Positions 5,454 to 6,821 of a stretch of 6,821 nucleotides of DNA are shown here, in pieces (position 1 is the stretch's first letter; each line of letters begins with the position of its first letter). The translations under genes and the position numbers were made by a program. The stretch spans positions 1-6,821 of the forward strand of contig JACDAW010000457.1 of assembly GCA_013695245.1 (NCBI GenBank). The letters are read 5' to 3'. Under the pieces are notes generated by a model, which had not been told where the DNA came from, did no database searches, and saw only the letters and a list, made by a program, of their open reading frames with translations. Source of the DNA: Pyrinomonadaceae bacterium. GTDB taxonomy: Bacteria; Acidobacteriota; Blastocatellia; Pyrinomonadales; Pyrinomonadaceae.

Positions 5454-5942
5454 ATGGCGAATGAAGAGTTGATCTATCGAATCACGCGGGCAGTTTATGA
5501 GCGGCTCGGCGCGGGAGTTGATGAGGCGACGGTTGAAAACTTAGTGACAGACATTTATCGTGTCGTCGAACCCGCGCTTAAGGGAAACGGTGACAGGGCG
5601 ACGGGCAGAGGTGAAGGCGACGCGCGTGGTGAACAGCAAGGGCGCGATGGTGTGGATGCGCGCGATTCTGCGAATCGCCTTGTTGTTTCCGTGTTCGGCG
5701 TTGATCGTCCGGGCATTGTCGCGGCCGTTTCGCAAATTCTCGCCGAATCCGAATGCAGCATTATTGACATTAATCAAACGGTGGTCGGCGGTAAGTTTGC
5801 GATGGTGCTGATCGCAAACATGAAGCGCGCAAAGGAATCGGCCGCCGAACTGAAAGAGCGTTTTCGCACGGAAGGCGACCGCTTAGGCGTGCGCATCTAC
5901 GCGCAACGCGAAGACTTGTTCAATCAAATGCACCGAATTTGA
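5454..5942 (+). CDS. UPF0237-type ACT-domain protein with BMC-targeting-like N-terminus
   Basis: Residues 75-162 match the whole UPF0237 family, a stand-alone ACT domain of ~90 residues: VFGVDRPGIVAAVSQILAE, then DINQTVVGGKFAMVLI, and the closing LFNQMHRI, equal in kind to the family end (IF-AMHRI). ACT domains bind small ligands, often amino acids, at dimer interfaces; the ligand of this family is not known to me. The first ~74 residues are extra. Residues 4-18 (EELIYRITRAVYERL) and 23-38 (DEATVENLVTDIYRVV) are two amphipathic helices, followed by a Gly/Arg/Asp-rich flexible linker (45-73). A helix plus linker on a small enzyme is the layout of BMC encapsulation tags. Position right after the EutN gene supports this. 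The ATG at 5454 lacks a Shine-Dalgarno and directly follows a repeat arm; the upstream TTG at 5439 lies in the repeat and is rejected. The UPF0210 partner begins at 6758. Confidence 0.88.
   Translation: MANEELIYRITRAVYERLGAGVDEATVENLVTDIYRVVEPALKGNGDRATGRGEGDARGEQQGRDGVDARDSANRLVVSVFGVDRPGIVAAVSQILAESECSIIDINQTVVGGKFAMVLIANMKRAKESAAELKERFRTEGDRLGVRIYAQREDLFNQMHRI
5463..5567 (+). other. Putative encapsulation helices on the ACT protein
   Basis: Residues 4-18 place Leu6, Ile7, Ile10, Val14 and Leu18 on one face with Arg and Glu on the other. Residues 23-38 repeat the pattern with Val27, Leu30, Val31, Ile34 and Val37. Typical UPF0237 proteins begin directly with the first ACT strand, so this segment is an addition. 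Tag function is inferred from helix character, linker and operon position. Confidence 0.55.
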
Positions 5943-5989
5943 TTCGGTAAAGTGTTAACTTCATTTTGTGGGAAAGGGATCATTTGACG

Positions 5990-6178
5990 ATGGCAAAGAA
6001 TACGAGCAAAGGCACTCGCAAGGGGACGGTTAAAGATCGCACTCAGTTTGAAACAGAGAGCGGTAACGCCGCGAAGCGCGATGCAAAGACGGGTCGCATC
6101 GTGGACGTTAAGGCGACTGCCAAGAAGGGGTTCAAAGGCGTCGCGCAGGAAACCGACGACCGGCGCAAGAAGAAGTAG
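5990..6178 (+). CDS. Small basic conserved hypothetical protein
   Basis: A 62-residue, Lys/Arg-rich soluble protein: KGTRKGTVKDR near the start, then SGNAAKRDAKTGRIVDVKAT, GFKGV, and a DDRRKKK end. It resembles small hypothetical proteins in diverse bacteria that share the order GT-KGRSQ, KRD--TGR--D-K and FKGV; their function is unknown to me. No transmembrane segment, Cys or signal peptide. The ATG at 5990 follows a purine-rich AAAGGGA (5973-5979), with a rather long gap of 10 nt. It lies 47 bp after the ACT gene and just before an intrinsic terminator, so it is probably the last gene of the first transcript. Charge suggests nucleic acid binding, but this is only a guess. Confidence 0.75.
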   Translation: MAKNTSKGTRKGTVKDRTQFETESGNAAKRDAKTGRIVDVKATAKKGFKGVAQETDDRRKKK

Positions 6179-6184
6179 TAGAAA

Positions 6185-6208
6185 AGAAACGCGTGGGCGC
6201 GCGTTTTT
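6185..6208 (+). terminator. Intrinsic terminator after the small basic protein gene
   Basis: AAACGCG (6187-6193) and CGCGTTT (6200-6206) form a 7-bp stem with loop TGGGCG, extendable by a G-U and an A-U pair, and the stem runs into a T tract (6204-6208). It begins 6 nt after the TAG stop at 6178. The stem is short, so read-through into the next gene is possible. Confidence 0.6.
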
Positions 6209-6233
6209 ATCCATTAAGCTCAACTTCCAGAGC

Positions 6234-6743
6234 ATGTCGAATCCCGAAATATCGCTGCGGTGTCCCGTGTGTGGCGCGTCGGCGCGCCCGCGCGCAACGT
6301 TTTGCCCCCAATGCGGTCGGAGTTTGCAGGAGATTGTTTCGCACGCCGCGCCACTTGCCATGCCATCGCCCGACAAGTCAAACGCCTTTGTTCATCCTCA
6401 AGAGCAATCGGGCGACGTTAGAGTTTCGCAAGTTAACGAAACGAACATAACGGCGATAGGTGATGTTGATGCAGGGAAAATGAATGCGCCTGATGTTTCG
6501 GTGGCGCGGGAAGAAGGCGACGCGATGACAGGACGCGACGCCGCAGCATTGAAGCAGCGCCGTGTCTCGATTGTAGAGGAGAGCAGTGCGCCTGAGCGCA
6601 GAAGTGGCGAGCGTCTGCGTGAATCTTCCGCGCAGATGTTGGATGAAGCGGCTGACGATGCCAGCCTACGCTTCGTGCTTGTCGCAATCGTGCTCTTCAT
6701 TTTGTTTCTCTTCTTCCTGCTGCTCAATAATCTCGTCGGATAA
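6234..6743 (+). CDS. Zinc-ribbon, tail-anchored membrane protein, function unknown
   Basis: The 169-residue protein opens with a compact zinc ribbon: CPVC at residues 10-13 and CPQCGRS at 24-30, four Cys able to hold one zinc ion. The middle (~35-140) is polar and probably disordered, with charged stretches (EESSAPERRSGERLRESSA). The C-terminus (~144-167) is one strongly hydrophobic span (FVLVAIVLFILFLFFLLL) ending five residues later, so the ribbon should face the cytosol with the protein anchored by its tail. Similar ribbon-plus-membrane proteins are common and mostly uncharacterised. The ATG at 6234 sits just before the conserved Cys pairs; the open frame extends upstream through the small basic gene but that part has no family character. 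No clear Shine-Dalgarno. It lies between a terminator and the UPF0210 gene, 14 bp from the latter, so a shared transcript with UPF0210 is likely. Confidence 0.8.
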   Translation: MSNPEISLRCPVCGASARPRATFCPQCGRSLQEIVSHAAPLAMPSPDKSNAFVHPQEQSGDVRVSQVNETNITAIGDVDAGKMNAPDVSVAREEGDAMTGRDAAALKQRRVSIVEESSAPERRSGERLRESSAQMLDEAADDASLRFVLVAIVLFILFLFFLLLNNLVG

Positions 6744-6757
6744 AATTTTTCTAAAGC

Positions 6758-6821
6758 ATGGAATACACGCAAGCGGAAATTTTACAAACCGTGCGCATGA
6801 CGGAGATGGAACATCTCGACA
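6758..6821 (+). CDS. UPF0210 / DUF711 (PFL-like) protein, N-terminus only
   Basis: Only 21 codons are visible before the window ends. They read MEYTQAEILQTVRMTEMEHLD, which fits the opening of UPF0210 proteins from memory (a start near I-ET--M---N/HLD that leads into IRT-T-GISL). This family is annotated as PFL-like, having a fold related to pyruvate formate-lyase, with no established reaction that I know. Its gene commonly follows a UPF0237 ACT-domain gene, and such a gene stands at 5454, which strengthens the call; here two small genes separate the pair. The start has no good ribosome site (TAAAG only). Confidence 0.7.
   Translation, partial: MEYTQAEILQTVRMTEMEHLD

Noticed and set aside
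6048..6233. Long upstream extension of the zinc-ribbon frame
   Set aside because: It overlaps the small basic gene in another frame and crosses a terminator; family signals start after ATG 6234.
5924..6376. A 150-codon minus-strand open frame across the small basic protein and terminator
   Set aside because: It runs through three plausible plus-strand features, including a hairpin terminator, and has no family character.

Overview
The window is moderately GC-rich bacterial DNA. It holds two minus-strand housekeeping genes and a plus-strand operon for a bacterial microcompartment (BMC), a protein-shelled metabolic organelle. The host cannot be fixed from the sequence. The gene style, the RodZ-like protein and the BMC content would suit Acidobacteriota (Blastocatellia-like) or a similar environmental phylum, and this is a weak inference.

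Left part (1-2175, minus strand). A RodZ-like protein (HTH, one membrane span, periplasmic domain) is followed by guaB, IMP dehydrogenase. guaB has two oddities. A 52-residue segment ending in the catalytic Cys loop is duplicated in tandem. Directly after the second copy the reading frame enters a typical intein N-terminus, which runs off the window at base 1. The two copies are 43/52 identical in protein, but 28 of the 43 shared residues use different codons, so this is neither a recent duplication nor a simple assembly repeat.

Middle (2176-2441). A 266-bp divergent spacer holds candidate promoter and operator sequences and the strong ribosome binding site of the first BMC gene.

Right part (2442-6821, plus strand). 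The order is: BMC-H hexameric shell protein; CoA-acylating aldehyde dehydrogenase with a ~210-residue C-terminal extension (a putative encapsulation helix and a small EutQ-like end module); EutN-type pentameric shell vertex protein; an ACT-domain protein of the UPF0237 type with an unusual ~74-residue N-terminal extension that looks like a BMC targeting helix; a small basic protein; an intrinsic terminator; a zinc-ribbon tail-anchored membrane protein; and the first 21 codons of a UPF0210 (PFL-like, DUF711) protein. UPF0237 and UPF0210 genes are neighbours in other bacteria. Their presence next to BMC shell genes, with an apparent cargo tag on the ACT protein, is the most promising lead for an undescribed BMC function. 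The dehydrogenase implies that an aldehyde made inside the shell is converted to an acyl-CoA. The enzyme making the aldehyde is not in the window.

Four of the intergenic gaps are filled almost entirely by imperfect inverted repeats built of 7-bp units, in three unrelated sequence families. They abut stop codons on one side and start codons on the other. They resemble the short tandemly repeated heptamers known from cyanobacteria and may form mRNA hairpins between the genes.
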